Assembly (NCBI GenBank): GCA_007922305.1 | Contig: ML677374.1 | Location: 8,370,094 to 8,434,093 of the forward strand | DNA: 64,000 bases | Direction of reading: 5' to 3' | Origin: Dermatemys mawii | Taxonomy: Eukaryota; Chordata; Testudines; Dermatemydidae | Position numbers and translations under genes: made by a program | Shown: one piece after another, positions 11,305 through 23,489 of the stretch | Position numbering within the stretch: the stretch's first letter is position 1 | How the letters are laid out: each line of letters opens with the position of its first letter | Notes under the pieces: generated by a model | What the model was told of the DNA's origin: nothing | Database searches by the model: none | The model's input: the letters and a program-made list of their open reading frames with translations, nothing else

Positions 11305-13029
11305 CACTATAATTTAAGGCTGATTATATTAATCTCTGATTAGATCCTTCTGGTAAAATAACTAAACTGGGACATGTACTGTAATCATTCCCTCAATCAA
11401 AGAAGTTTGCAAACTTGCAGTATTTTGGGCCCTTAATTGAGCCAAATTCACATGATATTATAAATGATTTTTGTCCAATAGTTAGCCCACCTAGGATTGC
11501 CTATTTGTATTTTATTTACTGGAAAAACAATGTGGTGAAATTTTGGGATGTTTTCATTTCATACTGAATTACTTTCACAGTTAGAGTAACAATTTACCGT
11601 AGTAGAAATACCCACTGTTAAATATACCTTTATTTTTATTAGAAGCAGAAATTGGCCTTTTGGTTGAATATTCAGCTGTTGTGAATTTTGCATTCTGAGT
11701 ATCTTTTTTTAGTGAGATTACTCAACATGTGCTAAAATAAATGAGCAGCCTGTTTATCTTCAATAGAAACTGAAGTCCACTTTTTTTCTTTGTGGAATTG
11801 TTTGTGCTAAAAGCCCATTATGTAGGACACAGCACTGACATTTGGATGAACGTAGGGATTTAAACTACTAGCATGCATGCATTTCATGTAATTGCTTTAA
11901 TGATTATAAGCATAGAATAAAAACCAACTGGATTTGGATACTAATTCTGGCATAGTATTCCTCCTAAATCTTTGCCTATTTTATTAAACAACGGTGCAGC
12001 CTCCAAAGATGATACAACCTACCACTGTACACAGTACACTGTACACAGATTAGCAAATAAATAACCTTCCAAACACTCTCTACTTGAGCTGTTCTGTCAT
12101 CATTTCACAATAAGAGGAAGAATGAAGACGACCTGCAAAATGTGGCATTTTGGTAATGAGGAGAGAACATGAGTTACCTTCAATTTTTTCTGAACCTGTG
12201 CCTGAGCATTTGTCTGTAGAGTTCATTTTTTCTGGTATTATTTTAGTGAGGCTGGGAGAGGAGAGAGTTACCTGAAAATTTTCTTTATAAATACTTTAGG
12301 AAAGTCAGGTAGATGAATATGAATTGAAAATGTATAAGTGATTGTAAGTTGGTACCTAAATGAGTAATTTTTCTGTAAGTATTCATTTTAATTCTTTTTG
12401 CAAATAGTACAAGAATCTAATTTGTGAATGTCTCAGATTTTGCCCCTGGTAGTAGTATTGTGTACAATGGGTTTGTTTTTTTTTTTTTGTTTTTTTTTTA
12501 AAAATAAGCTGCTCAAATTTCAGTTGAATTAGCTATTCTACTTAATGGAGCTCATGCCACTGTGAAAGTGGATTGCGTATATTTGAGAGAGAGATCAATC
12601 CCACTTTAAATTAAGTATTTCTTTTTTCAGTCAAACTGGGCTGCTTCCTTGAAAATAGCTTGGTACTTTAAAATGTATGTTAAGATACAGCTTGACTTAA
12701 TTGGATAATTTATTTAGAAACTTAACTACACATACTATATGTGCACTTATGTCTCTTCATTTTCTACCTTTTTTTTCTGAAATGCGTCCATGTTCCCATG
12801 AAAAGTGAAGCCAAGCTGGTAACAGTATGTTTTTCCATATGTACAGCACGTACCTTGGTAGCTTGTATGCAATATTAGATCAATAGGTGAACAGGTCCTT
12901 GTTCTGCAGTAGGTTGAGAAAAGGGGGGAATACTGATTCTGTCAGGGTGTACAATTACTTATATGTATCATCCGCAGACATTGAAACTCTTGTGTCTAAA
13001 ATACTTTGAGACCTTAATGCTTAGATGCT

Positions 13030-13167
13030 CCTTCTATAGAGGTTTTTAAGGTCAGGCTTGATAAAGCCCTGTCTGGGATGATTTAGTTGGGGATTGGCCC
13101 TGCTTTCAGCAAGGGGGTTGAACTAGATGGCCTCGCGAGGTCCCTTCCAACCCTGATATTCTATGAT
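13030..13167 (+). mobile_element. CR1 LINE 3' end
   Basis: The block GAACTAGATGGCCTCGCGAG, then GTCCCTTCCAACCCTGATAT and the terminal ATTCTATGATT is the hallmark 3' end of sauropsid CR1 retrotransposons. The copy is 5'-truncated, as most are, and carries no ORF. Confidence 0.93.
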
Positions 13168-14075
13168 TACTTAAATTAATTCCAACTTCAGACCTAGCTG
13201 TAGCTATTTGTGGATATCTTGAATGTTTGTGAGATTTGTAATTATGCATTTACTTGAAAATAATTATGTCTAAAAATCATCCATTACTTGACAATTCAAA
13301 TATTAGTTCATTTAAACGCAACACTGAATGAAGTCTTTTGATTTGCGGAAGGTGCTCAGATGCAACAGAGACACTTGCATGTTGCTGTGATGGAGGCCAC
13401 ATCATAAGTAGGACCAGGAATCCCTGTAGAATTTAAAGTGATAGCTTGTAATTTTAACACAGTTTTCAAAACACCACATGAAGATGCTTGTTGGCAGATC
13501 CAAGATCAGAACAGAGTTCAAGTGTCTATGCCTGACACTGTGGTTTATTGGATTCATCTTTAAGTTGTGTTCACCTCTACTCTACCACCATGCAATAGTT
13601 AACTGTTCTTTTTAAGGAAAAGAAATGAAAGCAGTATAGCTGTTTGACACTGAAAACTTGTATAACTGAACAATGTTCTCATATTAATAGACTGTTTAGT
13701 GGGAGGCGGAAGGAAATGTTTGTGGTCCGACATGAGTTATGGTTCCAGCTATTGATCTCTGACTTCAAATAGTAGTGCATGTTGGGGTGAACAATTAAAT
13801 TCATTAATGCATGACCTGCTCAGCCACTTAAATAACCAGGAGTAGTTGAATGTGTGTAGATATATAATCTAACCAAAGAATGATTGGAATTTACTTAATA
13901 AAGGACTGTAAATTTATGCTGTGTTCCCCTTGCGTACATGATTTTTCCTCCCCTTATAAATGTCTTGAACCACCTTCCTGTTTGAAAAGTATTGTAACCT
14001 TTAAACATTTTTTTTTCTGTTCTAGAAAAGTTTACTTTAACTAGTTTTTAACCTTTCAGTTTTTGTATTCTCTAG

Positions 14076-14205
14076 GTCAGTAACAGATCCACGAGATGGA
14101 AAGAGAGTTGCACTCAAAAAGATGCCCAATGTCTTCCAAAATCTGGTCTCTTGCAAAAGGGTCTTCCGGGAATTGAAGATGTTGTGTTTTTTTAAGCATG
14201 ACAAT
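14076..14205 (+). CDS. NLK: NLK exon 2 (kinase N-lobe)
   Basis: 130 bp. The first base completes a Trp codon split with exon 1; then 43 codons equal human residues 154-196, starting SVTDPRDGKRVALKKMPN and ending CFFKHDN. The exon carries beta-strand 3 with the ATP-binding lysine in VALKK (K167 in 527-residue numbering) and helix C with the conserved glutamate in FRELKML. The acceptor is TTCTCTAG and the donor is GTGAGT immediately after the Asn codon. The glycine-rich loop lies in exon 1, outside the window. Codon-level agreement and both splice sites make the boundaries firm. Confidence 0.97.
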
Positions 14206-14559
14206 GTGAGTAAAGTTTGAGTTCTTAGTATAATAGTAGAAGTTTTAAGAAGAGATTTTAAACATGGATTATTTAAATCAACTTTAAAAAAACATTTGCA
14301 TTAGGATTCTCTAAAAATCCAGAGATTGCACACAGTGAAAGGATTAAATACTTGGCTTATGGGTGCCTGCACCCATTTATTCATCCTGATCTGAACTGAC
14401 TGACATAGTGGAATCTCTGCCTAAATGTTCTTTATTTCACTACATTGTGTTGTCTTCCCTGTTCTCTTTATATCCAGTTCATCTGAGGGTTTCAGATTCT
14501 AAACACAATTTTCTTATATATGGATAAATGCTGAATTCACATCAGTGGTCGCAGTACTG

Positions 14560-15130
14560 AATTGTTGGTGTACTTTTATTCTTGCAAAAAGAAAGAGACT
14601 AATAAATTTATTAGGGCATAAGCTTTTGTGGGCTAAAACCCACTTCATCAGATGCGAGGAGTGGAAAATACAGTAGGAATATATACACACAGAGAACATG
14701 AAAAGATGGGGGTTTCCATACCAATTCTTAACAAGACAAATCAACTAAGGTGGGCTATTATCAGCAGGAGAAAAAAACTTTTGTCGTGATAATCAGGAAG
14801 GCCCATTTCAGACAGCTGACAAGAAGGTGTGAGTAACAGTAGGTGGAAAATTGCATGGGGAAATAGTTTTAGTTTGTGTAATGACCCATCCACTTCCAGT
14901 CTTTATTAAAGCCTAATTTAATGGTGTCCAGCTTTCAAATTAATTCCAGTTCTGCAGTTTCTCATTGGAGTCTGTTTTGAAGTGTTTTTGTTGAAGAATT
15001 GCAATTTTTGGGTCTGTAATTGAGTGACCAGGGAGGTTGAAGTGTTCTCTGACTGGTTTTTGAATATTATAATTCGTGATGTCCTCTTCCAACCCGATTT
15101 GATTATGGATACCACTGAAGTACAACCCAT
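14560..15130 (-). mobile_element. Penelope-like retroelement, 3' part with ORF end and hammerhead-like motif
   Basis: Read on the - strand, 15125-14940 encodes GLEEDITNYNIQKPVREHFN and LPGHSITDPKIAILQQ, matching the C-terminal end of reptile Penelope-like element proteins. The reading frame is broken soon after. Downstream on the same strand, 14651-14616 shows CTGATGA, a short stem, AAAA where GAAA is expected, then GCTTATGC: the layout of the hammerhead ribozyme motif known from this retroelement group. The tail then continues to AATAAATTTATTAGTCTC. The copy is a truncated, inactive fragment. Confidence 0.78.
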
Positions 15131-16404
15131 TAACAGGTCATCCGATCAGCAAAAAAAGAATCCTACCCATAAACTGACTCTGTGATCATTTTACCAGTCT
15201 GGATTCTGCTCAGAAATCTGTGTATGAATTGTAGAGAAGCATAAACTGAGGAATCAGTTGGACAAATGGCTAAAAAGTTGTTAGTGTGGGGGATGAAGGA
15301 GTTCTTCATACGTTAAGCAACAGGAGTGTGGATCCAGAGGTGGTTTCTTCTAATTCAAAGAGTTGACCGATTTGTATGCTGCTGGTAGCAGTTCAGGTTC
15401 AGGTTTTACTTGCAGTTTCTGTTCTGGCAGATATGTCTATTATACTGTAAGTCTAGCTTGCTAATTCTGCATTGATTTCTTTGCTTAAAAACATTCTCTT
15501 TCTCTCTATAAAGACAGCTCTTAATTAGAGCAAAGAGGCAATCTAAGACTGGGGAGATTGAGGAAAAAACACAAACGACTCTAGAAATAAGCCAGAAGGT
15601 ACCTAACTAAAATAATATAACAAAGCTGCAGCTTCCAGGGGTGGCCAACAAATCATTATCAAATTTCTACACAACAGAGCTCCAAGGTAGTATAGGTACT
15701 GTGTAACAGACTTCTACACTAGCATTTTTCTTTGTCTTTACACTGATTCATAGCCATTGGGAGGTGGGTTCCCCCACCCCACTTCCTGGTAATTGCATAC
15801 TTTTCCAAAGTTCCCACAGGATGCGCAGACCCGTGGTAAAAAATAAAGCTCATGATAGAGGGGATTTTTTTCCCCCTCTTTATAGAAATGCTGTGAGACC
15901 CGAGTCCAAGAAAATCTTTGTTTTGTTTTTTACTAAAGATTTCCTTGGGGTAATACATTAAATCATTTCTGTGCGGCAACTTCATTGCAGGTTAACTTTG
16001 TTATGGAGTAAGAAGTAATAAACTGCTTTGGCAGGTGATCTGAAGCGGGGTCTAATAACAACAGAAGCAGTTCGTGCACATGCACTTAAATGCCATAGAT
16101 TATATTCCGCACACCAAAGTAGTTTTCTAGTCTTGTGAGGATTTAAATTCTGTGCAATTGCTTTCTTAAACGTGGCATTGTAGGGACACAGCTTCAGTGA
16201 CTGTCTGGGCTGTTGGTTCAAAAAGTGAATAACTTCAGTGTCTGTTGTAAATGCCTTTATGGAAATGGAGTGATATGTTGGGATGTTGTTAAAAAAATAA
16301 ATTGCAAGACTAAATCAGTCCCCTTTTTGTTTATATACTTAATATTATTTTACATTTAAAAATTACTTCAAACTTTTCAGAGGTTTTTTGGTCATATTTT
16401 TACA

Positions 16405-16632
16405 TTTGTGATACTAGGGCCAAGATATTTTAAACTGAGTGCCTTAAACTTGTGCTTTTAAGCTAGTATACAGGCACCTGAAAAATAGCTTTATTTTTCA
16501 AAAAGCTAGCACCTTGCATTGACTTAGAGCTGCTGGGCACTTAGTACTTTTGAAAATCAGATCACTTATTCAGGCATGTAATTGTGGATTCAGGAGCTTG
16601 AGTTTAGGCATCCACTTTGAAAATCTTGCCCT
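16405..16632. repeat. Old amniote interspersed repeat
   Basis: Pairs of motifs such as TTTGAAAATCAGATCACTTA and CACTTTGAAAATCTTGCCC around GCACTTAGTACTTTTG resemble a widespread, strongly decayed amniote repeat. I cannot assign the family firmly. Confidence 0.45.
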
Positions 16633-17273
16633 CTGAATATCTTGTCCTAACTCTCATTATTTTGATTATTTTATTGGGAGAAACAAAACCCGGGCTAAAT
16701 CCCCTGTATGCTGTACAGTCTTGCTGAAGTCAGTGGGGCTGGCTTTGTCATGCAAATGCAAAATTTTTCCTTGTGTCCTGTGTGTTGACAGAATACAGCA
16801 CATGTGACAGTGGTGCTATATAATATAACATTCAGTGATGTCAACTTTACAAATATTTGGAAGCCAGCTACTCTTTCACTTTTTAAAGAAATGGTCTCCA
16901 AACGTGAAGACCATCCTAATCTCAGTTTGTGGGGCAGAATAAGGCTAAATCCTACATGAAAAACTAATCTATTTACAGACAGAAATGTTTGTAGGTAGGA
17001 TACAGAAAGTCTACGTAAGTGTTTGAAATCAATAAATAACAAGTAAATTATTCCAGCTGTAAAGTAGGACTAAATCACAGGACAGGCCAAGGTTAATTCA
17101 CCAGACAGTTAAAAATTGTCAAACCCATTAAAAGGACATCTCAAATATTTTAAACAGTAGGCAAGCAAAATGTTAAAAATATAGCCTGACCTTGCCTTTG
17201 TAGTAAGTATTTGCTTTCCTTTGACTAAGATTTCCATTTTCTTTCTGGTAAAATTGTCTTGCTTGTTCCGTAG

Positions 17274-17329
17274 GTGCTCTCCGCTCTTGACATACTCCAG
17301 CCTCCACACATTGACTACTTTGAAGAAAT
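17274..17329 (+). CDS. NLK: NLK exon 3 (hinge-proximal N-lobe)
   Basis: 56 bp: 18 codons reading VLSALDILQPPHIDYFEE (human 197-214) plus AT, the first two bases of Ile215. The acceptor is a normal U2-type CCGTAG. The donor is read as GTATCCTAAA beginning at 17330, because only an AT junction joins in frame to ATACGTTGTC at 36560. This is a U12-type donor. Genomic read-through would instead give EEMYPKYK and a stop 22 codons after that Met. Confidence 0.96.
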
Positions 17330-17339
17330 GTATCCTAAA
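17330..17339 (+). promoter_or_regulatory. NLK: U12-type 5' splice site of NLK intron 3
   Basis: GTATCCTAAA is recognised in U12 introns by U11 and then U6atac snRNA. The bases TATCCT are the nearly invariant part and all are present. Confidence 0.9.
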
Positions 17340-20300
17340 TATAAAATAATTTTAATTGAGGTAGGTGTGATTGATTTTAGACTACAAATCGCAAGAGTTT
17401 GATTTAATCTGTGATCTCTACATAGGGAATTGGAAAGAACTTGGACCCAATTTTCATAGCCTTAATGTGAACAGTTTTTGTTGACATCAGTGGGGAGGAA
17501 GGGGAATGAAGTTTAGAGGTTAAAAAATATACTGGGAACATGTTTAGTGATCGATTATCTGTGACCTGTTAGTTGCACGTTCTTATATATTAGAGAGAGA
17601 GAGAGAAATAATTAGGCAGTATTATGGTTAGAGCTCATTTGCTTTAATAGAAATATAGTTGTAGAATATTTTTAGCCTTTTGTATAGTGCCCATCACCAC
17701 AATATATAAGTAGCAATTTGTACAAAAAGTACATAGGAATATTATGATTCTGGTTTGAGCATCAAGGGCTGTGATTAAAATAAGATTTTTTTTTCTCTTA
17801 GCAAGACTTTACCATCTTACAGATCTGGAGATCCCAATAAAAATGTTATGCCTATCTTGATCTCGCTAATCTATTACTACATTTAGAGCTGATTTACACA
17901 TTTAATACACAAAATGTTAATTTATGGGAAATGTTTAGGAAAGTTCTAAACAGCTCTTCATAGGAAAATAAACCAGATCAGTATACACTGGGATTATTTG
18001 GTTATAGACATATTTCCAGAGGAAAGTAATTCATCAGACTCCTTTCCATGACTGATATTTAAAGTAAACAGCAAAACTTCACAAACATTTAAAAATGTTT
18101 TAAGAACCCAAATAAGCAGTAGAATATTTTTTGCAGACTTAAAAGGAAAAGGGTATTTTAAGGAGTAGGTAATGTAATAGTTATTTTTATTAAGATACTT
18201 GGTTAGTATTTCATACTGAAGAATCTATAGAAAGGGTATATACTCAGTGGGCTTTTTAATGTGGGAGTGTCCTTTTCCCTTTTTGTGGAGCTTAGGCTTT
18301 AGAGACTAAATAATTTACTTAACTCACTTCCAGATTTATAGGATATCATCAGAACAGACATCAACATAAAGCTTGTGAATAAAATAACAGAACTTTATTA
18401 AAAGATGCAAATAAATTTGTCCTTAATAGTTTGCCAAGATTCAAGTTCAGTATTCTGTGTGTCCCGAAAACAGGTCCTGTTTTAGATCGTTTTATTGTTT
18501 TCAGTTGTGTTAAGGGACATACAAGTTAGAATTTGTCAAATAAACAAACTGTTTAATAAATGCATTGTTTTTGAAAGTTATTCTCTATGTAACATACATT
18601 ATGGATATATCAATTTAAGTGCCATACCTGTTGATAGGATTAAAGCACAATAGAATAGTTTGTAAAATTATCCTGCAAGCTATAGTAATGGTCTTTAAGT
18701 TTAATCAAAAGTTTATCTGAATTGAGAGTTCAGAATGAATGTCTGCTCACCTATGTACCCTCGTATTAAAATATTTTAACCCTATAGAACCTAAAAGCAG
18801 GTCACAGCTATATTACCATACTTTAATGGCTAGAAATGCTGATGTACTACTACGTGCCTGAGGAGAAATCTGAAACATTCCTGGATTTTGTTCTCTTTTT
18901 AATTCTCAATTTTCTAGTGGAATCCTTTGGTATTTTAATAAATAAATCTTAGCTGAAATGGTGCTAACTTTTAGATACAGTTAAAGTCCTTGTAGCTGTG
19001 GAAGAAACACTATTTAGCTTTTTTTCAAGAACTGTAAACTTACAGGCTTACTAACTGAAGCTTGTTATGTAAGAAACAAAGTTCACAGTGATGGAAGTTA
19101 GAGGAATTCAAGGTCAACCCCAGAACTGTTTTATTTTAAATTGAATAATAAGACAATTAACTTGGGCAAACTACATGAAACCAACTGTTAAAATTTTGAT
19201 CTTAAACCAATTAAGTGAAAGATTGAGAGTTGCTTTAAAGTTGTTCAGGGTAAAAAAACACATTCTATTTAAATTACATGCTAGTGGGGAATATCCTCAG
19301 ATTTTTGTGTGTATGTAATAAGGTTATATATCATTTCCTGATAAATTAAATTAAATCTATGAGCAGCTAGTTTTCTGTGCCAAGATTTTAAATATAGTTT
19401 TACAGAGGTTAGCTTTCTTCTTAGTTCCTAATATCCTCAGAAGTCTGAAAATAATATCAGGTTTGTCTGTTTGGCATGCAAACTTCCTCACCCTCTTTCC
19501 TTGCTTTTCATAGTGCACAGTCCAGTATGTCTCTAATTTTGATTATTCTGTTACTTTCTTATTTGCCAAAACCATAATTGAAAAGGTCATCAATTTTTGG
19601 AATAAGCTTTATTTGTTAACTTTAGCTTCCTCCTCCCCAGCAGAAAAATATTTCAGAGGCCCATGTTGTGTTGTATTTAAAATATTTCCCAGTGAACAGA
19701 AGATTTTATAGACATATGGGAGAGGGTGGGCATGTGTGTGCGCACTCACATGTATGTATGTTTTAGATTTTGTGTATATGTATTGTAAAATTAAGAATCT
19801 GGAGGATATTCTTTCTTGCATAGAGGCCTCCATATTTTGATGATAGGCTTTCATCCTTTTCAGCTGCTTTTTGATGGAGAGACAAACTTGTGGGGACTCA
19901 CTGAAGAGCCAGCCTATTTCTCTGTCTCTTGAACTGCTGAGATTTACTCTTCAGAGGACAACCTTCAAAAATAAATAATTCTGTTTCACTTGAATTCTGA
20001 AATATATTGGATCAACTTGAAGTTCTTAAATTTTTCAAAAAAATAAAAATGAAAAAATAAAGAGGACATTTTTGTGAAAAATGTTCCCTGGTTTTGGACC
20101 AATTGTCTATCTCCTCAAAATTTTGAAATGCTTCATATTTTTCTACTAGCTCTAATATTGGCTGCTAAAAAAACAATTTTTTTTTTAAGAAAAAATCTAC
20201 ATTAAAGTGAAGTTTATTGAGAATTTCAGCAGCTCTCCCATCTTGTAGGATCAGACTGTTTTGCTGAGATGGAACAAATGCCAAGGGAATGCAACGGGGG

Positions 20301-21431
20301 GAAAAGTGCCAGGTTGCTGCTCCTTGTTGTCCAAGTGCATTGTAGATGGAAGGAAAATGCCACCTATTCTGTGGCCAGCAAATGGGCTCACCACCGTGGG
20401 ATAGCCCACCATAGAAGTACCTGTGTAGCTCCCTGCACGCAACTGCTTGCCTATTTCTCTCACAAAGCAGGAGTCTGATGACAAACTGTCTTCAGTTAGG
20501 CCAATTGTAACATTAGTCAAAGCTCCCAACCCAACTTAGGACTCCTCTCAGCTTGTGCATCCAATTGTTGACTACCTGGATTTGGCCCTTCTATTGGAAT
20601 AGAATTCTTTTCTGCTAGAATAGATAACTCAGAAGGTGCATCTTAAATGCCAAATGGAATTTTTAGGCTGTTTTTCCAGATTATGTATCTTTTTGGTAGG
20701 AAAATATTCAGATAAATGTCTCCCTAAGGCAGCTGAAGAAGAAAGAGAATCTCTGTACTGTCAGTATATGTGCCTGTAGGGCAGATGTAGTTTTAGCTGA
20801 GGAAAAAGTCAGCCGGACGGAAATAATAACAAATTCCATGGAGACCATGGTATCTTCTTGCTTTTGTGTTTTCACACCATTGAATCTAATTTGTCAACCA
20901 GTAGTGGCACAATATTCGATAGTGTCTGTGAAAAAGCTTAATTTGCTTTTTTTCCTCATCATGCACTAACTATAGCTTTTAATTATTTAAGGGTTTGAGA
21001 CTGGGTATTGCATAAAAATATGACACCACGTTATGAATTGAAGTATGTTTGCTTTATTAAAACTAGATCTGTAGGTTCATTCAGCACCTAATTTGTGAAA
21101 TAGCAAGTTCAGTGAATGTGGCAAAAGGGTGGTAGTAAGAAGAATCTGGGTTCCATTCCTGCCTCTGTCACCATTTTGGAATATCCGCTAGAGAAAGTTT
21201 GTTGTGGTAATATATTGTAAGGATTCCTCATATCTGTCACAGCAATTCTCATTTAATTGATATTAATTATAGACTTGTAGCAGATACAAAATTATAGTTG
21301 TTATTCATTTCACAATTATAGTAGGAGCAAATCTAAGCAAAAACTGCAGCAGTTATTTTTCTGATTAATTTAAATATTTGAAAAAAATTACTGAAAGATG
21401 GTTGTTCCTTAAATGTTCCAGGCCAAATAAG

Positions 21432-21509
21432 ATCCGTTAGTCTATAAGGTGCTACAAGACTTTGTTGCCTTTGCAGATCCAGACTAACACAGCTACCCCT
21501 CTGATACAA
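21432..21509 (+). mobile_element. Short Penelope-like tail with 10-bp target-site duplication
   Basis: The 78-bp insert reads GTTAGTCTATAAGGTGC, then CAGATCCAGACTAACAC and ends CCCCTCTGATACAA. It is flanked on both sides by the identical 10-mer GCCAAATAAG (21422-21431 and 21510-21519). The perfect duplication shows a relatively recent, extremely 5'-truncated insertion. Confidence 0.82.
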
Positions 21510-21948
21510 GCCAAATAAGTTTATTTTCCAATCAGCATTGCTCTAACTTGCAACCAAACACAAAGCCGTAACTTCATGTTATAGTATCTGTTAAGTTAGT
21601 TGTCAGTACCTTGTTCAGTCTGGTTTATTTTATCAGAGTTCTTCTAGTTTGACCATTGCTTTGTTATATTTCACTCTGATACTTGAGGCAGGGAGGGGGA
21701 AATGGAAAAAACAGGTCCTTTTTATTAGACTGGAAAAATCATTTGTAGTTAAAAACCTATGTTATATGCCCATCTTGCAAAATTATCATTGCAATGAAGA
21801 TTTTTCTCCATGTCTGGAATTAGAGGTGAAGTTAGTCTTGTAACTGGTGTTTAGAAATTGCTTACCCAAAATATTGAATGTTTCATTAGATTAGTCTGGA
21901 TTGAGATGAGTTTTCTGTACACTTATTGTATGTTGATGTTTCTTCCCA

Positions 21949-22117
21949 AACCGCTTTCAGGGTTAGGAAAACTGCAAGGTAATTTGTAGCTTCACAATAA
22001 ACTGCTGATTTTAAAAGCATTTGTGCCATTGGGTCAGAATGAAATAAAAATATATATATTATATATATTATAATATATATTTATAAATAAAATAATTTCC
22101 TAACCCTGAAAGCGGGT
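21949..22117. repeat. Terminal-inverted-repeat hairpin with AT-palindromic core
   Basis: Left arm 21949-21970 (core GCTTTCAGGGTTAGGAAA) and right arm 22096-22117 (core TTTCCTAACCCTGAAAGC) are 21/22 complementary. They enclose 125 bp ending in a run of TA-rich palindromes (22049-22086). This could be a small MITE or a self-complementary duplication; no target-site duplication is clear. Confidence 0.7.
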
Positions 22118-22121
22118 TATG

Positions 22122-22124
<3 letters not shown>

Positions 22125-22154
<30 letters not shown>
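22125..22154. repeat. (AC)n microsatellite
   Basis: An uninterrupted AC dinucleotide run of about 15 units lies directly beside the hairpin element. Confidence 0.97.
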
Positions 22155-22157
<3 letters not shown>

Positions 22158-23264
22158 TTGTAAGTAATGATGTGATAACAAATACTTGTATAAAGCAAGG
22201 GATTGTTTATGTGACTGAGTCAGGCATAAAAATCTTTACAGGATTTATTTGTGGGTTAAGAGTACCCAATTCATCGAACAGGACTGACTATTTCCACAGG
22301 ATTTTCCATATAATTGCAACATGGAATGCAGTACTTTTCCTCTGTGTGTAACTCTCAAGGTTGTGTAATTCATTAAATATTTCTTAGCTTGCATAAGAGG
22401 CCAGATCTTACATCTCAAGGTGGCATAAAACTAAATGGTCACTCAGGCATTTCCGTCATGTTATCAAGAATACAAAGTGCTGCCTTCAGTTAGAAAGTGG
22501 TGTGTTGTGGGCTGAATTAGGGTTATGAAAACAATCTTTTCATTTGGAGAATCTGAGTAGAATAGCAATTGTTAATTACAAAATAGAAACAGAAAAGGTG
22601 TTCAAGAATGAATTAATAAATTCTAGTAAAAGGTAGATTTCTTAGGAAAATAGAAACAAGAAAAAAACCTAACATTTTCAACTTGCAGAACCTTAAGAGA
22701 GTGGTGCTTATTGTACTGAAAATTGGTAAGGCTAATCTGATTCAAACCTGATCCTCTAAGGGAGAATGGCATATATTAAACTTGTAATGCCTGTGGTGGT
22801 TTTACACCTTTGTTTTGTATGCAAGATTTGGGAATAATTTTTAATTGAACTTTTTTTGCAAAGAGACTTCCAAATTTTGGAAAGGTCAGTCAGTTTTTAG
22901 CATGTGTGTATCAGAAGATGAGTATACTGCTTGATGGAGTCAGATCTTTTTTTAAAAAAAGGACCTTGTGTAGAATTTAAAGTTTAAATAATTTTGATTT
23001 ATTTACAGCATGTATTTTATTTTATATTTATATAAAAATTAGATCTACCATTGCATCTTATTAATAATACCATGACCATAGGGGCCATTTTGCAGTGTGT
23101 GTAACATGTCTAAATTGTGTTAACTCAGCTGTTGTGCAGAAATCTTAAACTGAACAGTATAACCTATTCTCTCTAATTTTAATGCTTTTCCTAGTTGAAA
23201 CTACGGAATAGGTGGTAATTTCATGTTCTGTCTTTCCAAACAAAACACCTCTGTTGAGGAAGGC

Positions 23265-23489
23265 CAGTGGTTCTCAAACTTGTGTACTGGTGACCCCTTT
23301 CACATAGCAAGCCTCTGAGTGCAATCCCCCTGCCCCCAATTTAAAAACACTTCTTAATATATTTAAGACCATTACACATGCTGGAGGCAAAGTAGGGTTT
23401 GGGGTGGAAGCTGACAGCTTGTGACACCCCCATGTAATAACCTCCTAATCCTCTCAAGGGGGATGACCCCCCCCATTTGAGAACCCCTG
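23265..23489. mobile_element. hAT-type MITE, CAGTGGTTCTCAAACT termini
   Basis: Termini CAGTGGTTCTCAAACT and TTTGAGAACCCCTG are inverted repeats of the Charlie/MER5-like hAT type. Flanks AGGAAGGC (23257-23264) and AGGTAGGC (23490-23497) form an 8-bp target-site duplication with one mismatch. The interior is non-coding. Confidence 0.88.

Larger units (their letters stand above)
1..14075 (+). other. NLK: NLK intron 1 (3' part)
   Basis: Everything before the exon 2 acceptor (polypyrimidine run ending in TCTAG at 14071-14075) is non-coding. It holds a repeat nest at 3171-7235, a Tigger-like MITE at 8310-8708, a GC-rich segment at 9574-9783, a hAT MITE at 11000-11304 and a CR1 3' end at 13030-13167. 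A T18 run lies near 5199-5216. I recognise nothing in 1-3170, 4211-6500, 7236-8309, 8709-9573, 9784-10999, 11305-13029 and 13168-14075 beyond AT-rich unique-looking sequence; short ORFs there have no protein similarity I can defend. Confidence 0.9.
14206..17273 (+). other. NLK: NLK intron 2
   Basis: 3068 bp, donor GTGAGT, acceptor TTGTTCCGTAG, phase 0. It holds a Penelope-like element fragment on the - strand (14560-15130) and an old repeat (16405-16632). The rest shows nothing I can name. Confidence 0.93.

Noticed and set aside
17320..17410. Exon 3 reading on through EEMYPKYK to a stop
   Set aside because: The Met-Tyr-Pro codons come from the U12 donor GTATCCT; human NLK continues with IYVVTEL, which is found at 36560.
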